DNA from: Hermodice carunculata
Taxonomy: Eukaryota > Annelida > Polychaeta > Eunicida > Amphinomidae
Reading direction: 5' to 3'
NCBI GenBank assembly: GCA_964020975.1
Contig: OZ026617.1
Location: forward strand, 34,970,228-35,034,227
DNA length: 64,000 bases
Positions 63,263 through 64,000 of this stretch are shown here, in pieces (the stretch's first letter is position 1; each line of letters begins with the position of its first letter). The notes beneath the pieces were generated by a model. That model had not been told where the DNA came from. It worked only from the letters and a program-made list of their open reading frames with translations, and made no database searches. The position numbers and the translations under genes were made by a program.

Positions 63263-63268
63263 AATAAA
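63263..63268 (+). terminator. Candidate poly(A) signal AATAAA
   Basis: The hexamer lies 92 bases after the TAA of the probable last exon. In AT-rich DNA such hexamers are common, so it only supports the model together with the exon. Confidence 0.35.
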
Positions 63269-63540
63269 CTGCAGTGCCATCCTCTAAATATTGCCCAGTG
63301 GTACACCAAATATTATTGTGCAGTCTAGTCTACATCTTTAGTCTGGTTTTCCGACGCTGCTAATACTAACGCGCATTTGTAACGATCATTGCGTAAACGT
63401 AAATAAGCATTGCAATTCAGGATTATCTGGTTAGGAACGTGTTGCCGAACAGTAAGTCAGGCTCCATTGTCACCAGATTTAAAGAGAATCCAACAATACG
63501 GATTGAAGCAAAAAACAGGGCCAAACAGACAGGCAGATAT

Positions 63541-63675
<135 letters not shown>

Positions 63676-64000
63676 GATTTCACAAAGGAAAATCGTGTAT
63701 GTTTTTTCAAAACATTGAAAACATGGGTCTTGAAAAAATAAAAACCACTGGAGCATGAACTGCTAAAACAAATTGTGGAAGTCATATTCAAAGAGCTTTG
63801 CTACAAAGCTTGAGCAGTATTCAGGTACCGGCTGCTAGAAATGCGAAAATGTTAATTGTTGATGGACAAAAAAGCGGCCATAAGATGAACTGATCAGACT
63901 GAGAAGCTCATTGAATTTAATCTAAGGGGGATTTTCATTGTAAACGAAATCCGATTTTTAGGGAAATCTATAGAACAAAATGTGCTCCGAACATGTTCTG

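Overview
This is eukaryotic, animal DNA: long introns, canonical GT/AG splice sites, abundant microsatellites, LINE and Tc1/mariner remains, and no bacterial gene packing. The one host gene I can support is on the + strand and fills almost the whole window. It encodes an extracellular protein made of scavenger receptor cysteine-rich (SRCR) domains of the six-cysteine (group A-like) kind. Large SRCR families of this sort are known from amphioxus, sea urchins and other marine invertebrates. The sequence alone does not settle which lineage this is.

Twenty SRCR exons (1017-61847) code for 15 domains, called A to O here. A probable last exon at 63092-63171 codes for a hydrophobic membrane-spanning segment and a stop codon, followed by an AATAAA. 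Read together, the 21 exons keep one open frame of about 1,650 residues: every border between domains is phase 1 and every internal border matches in phase. No start codon or signal peptide was found, so the 5' end probably lies before the window or in an exon I missed.

The domains follow a period of three. Type 1 (A, D, G, J, M) usually sits in two exons and often carries FGRGSG or GWG motifs. Type 2 (B, E, H, K, N) is a single exon ending near YA-x-x-LC. Type 3 (C, F, I, O and the front half of L) often has GGVA and ends near VLCYR. The gene thus looks like five tandem copies of a three-domain cassette: A-B-C, D-E-F, G-H-I, J-K-L and M-N-O. The last copies are the most altered. L is split elsewhere and looks like a type 3 front joined to a type 1 back. 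M has lost one disulfide pair and its internal intron, and N has lost the other intradomain pair.

The introns hold most of the rest. There are many long microsatellites (TA, GA, TAA, ATAC, TCA). A dispersed repeat family at about 8.7, 24.1-27.5, 37.3-40.7, 50.6 and 62.3 kb ends in a hairpin. About 18.84-22 kb holds decayed mobile-element remains with a Tc1/mariner-like transposase piece, bracketed by a 275-base inverted repeat. Other items are a minus-strand L1-like LINE piece (35.0-36.1 kb), a minus-strand fossil of a tyrosine-recombinase retrotransposon (about 47.1-48.5 kb), a Tc1-like transposase remnant (49.8-50.4 kb), a CR1/L2-like LINE (51.8-53.6 kb) that ends next to exon L1, a 950-base element filled with a GATATC palindromic repeat (43.93-44.88 kb), and an element built of a 15-base repeat that reverses direction (57.66-58.80 kb).
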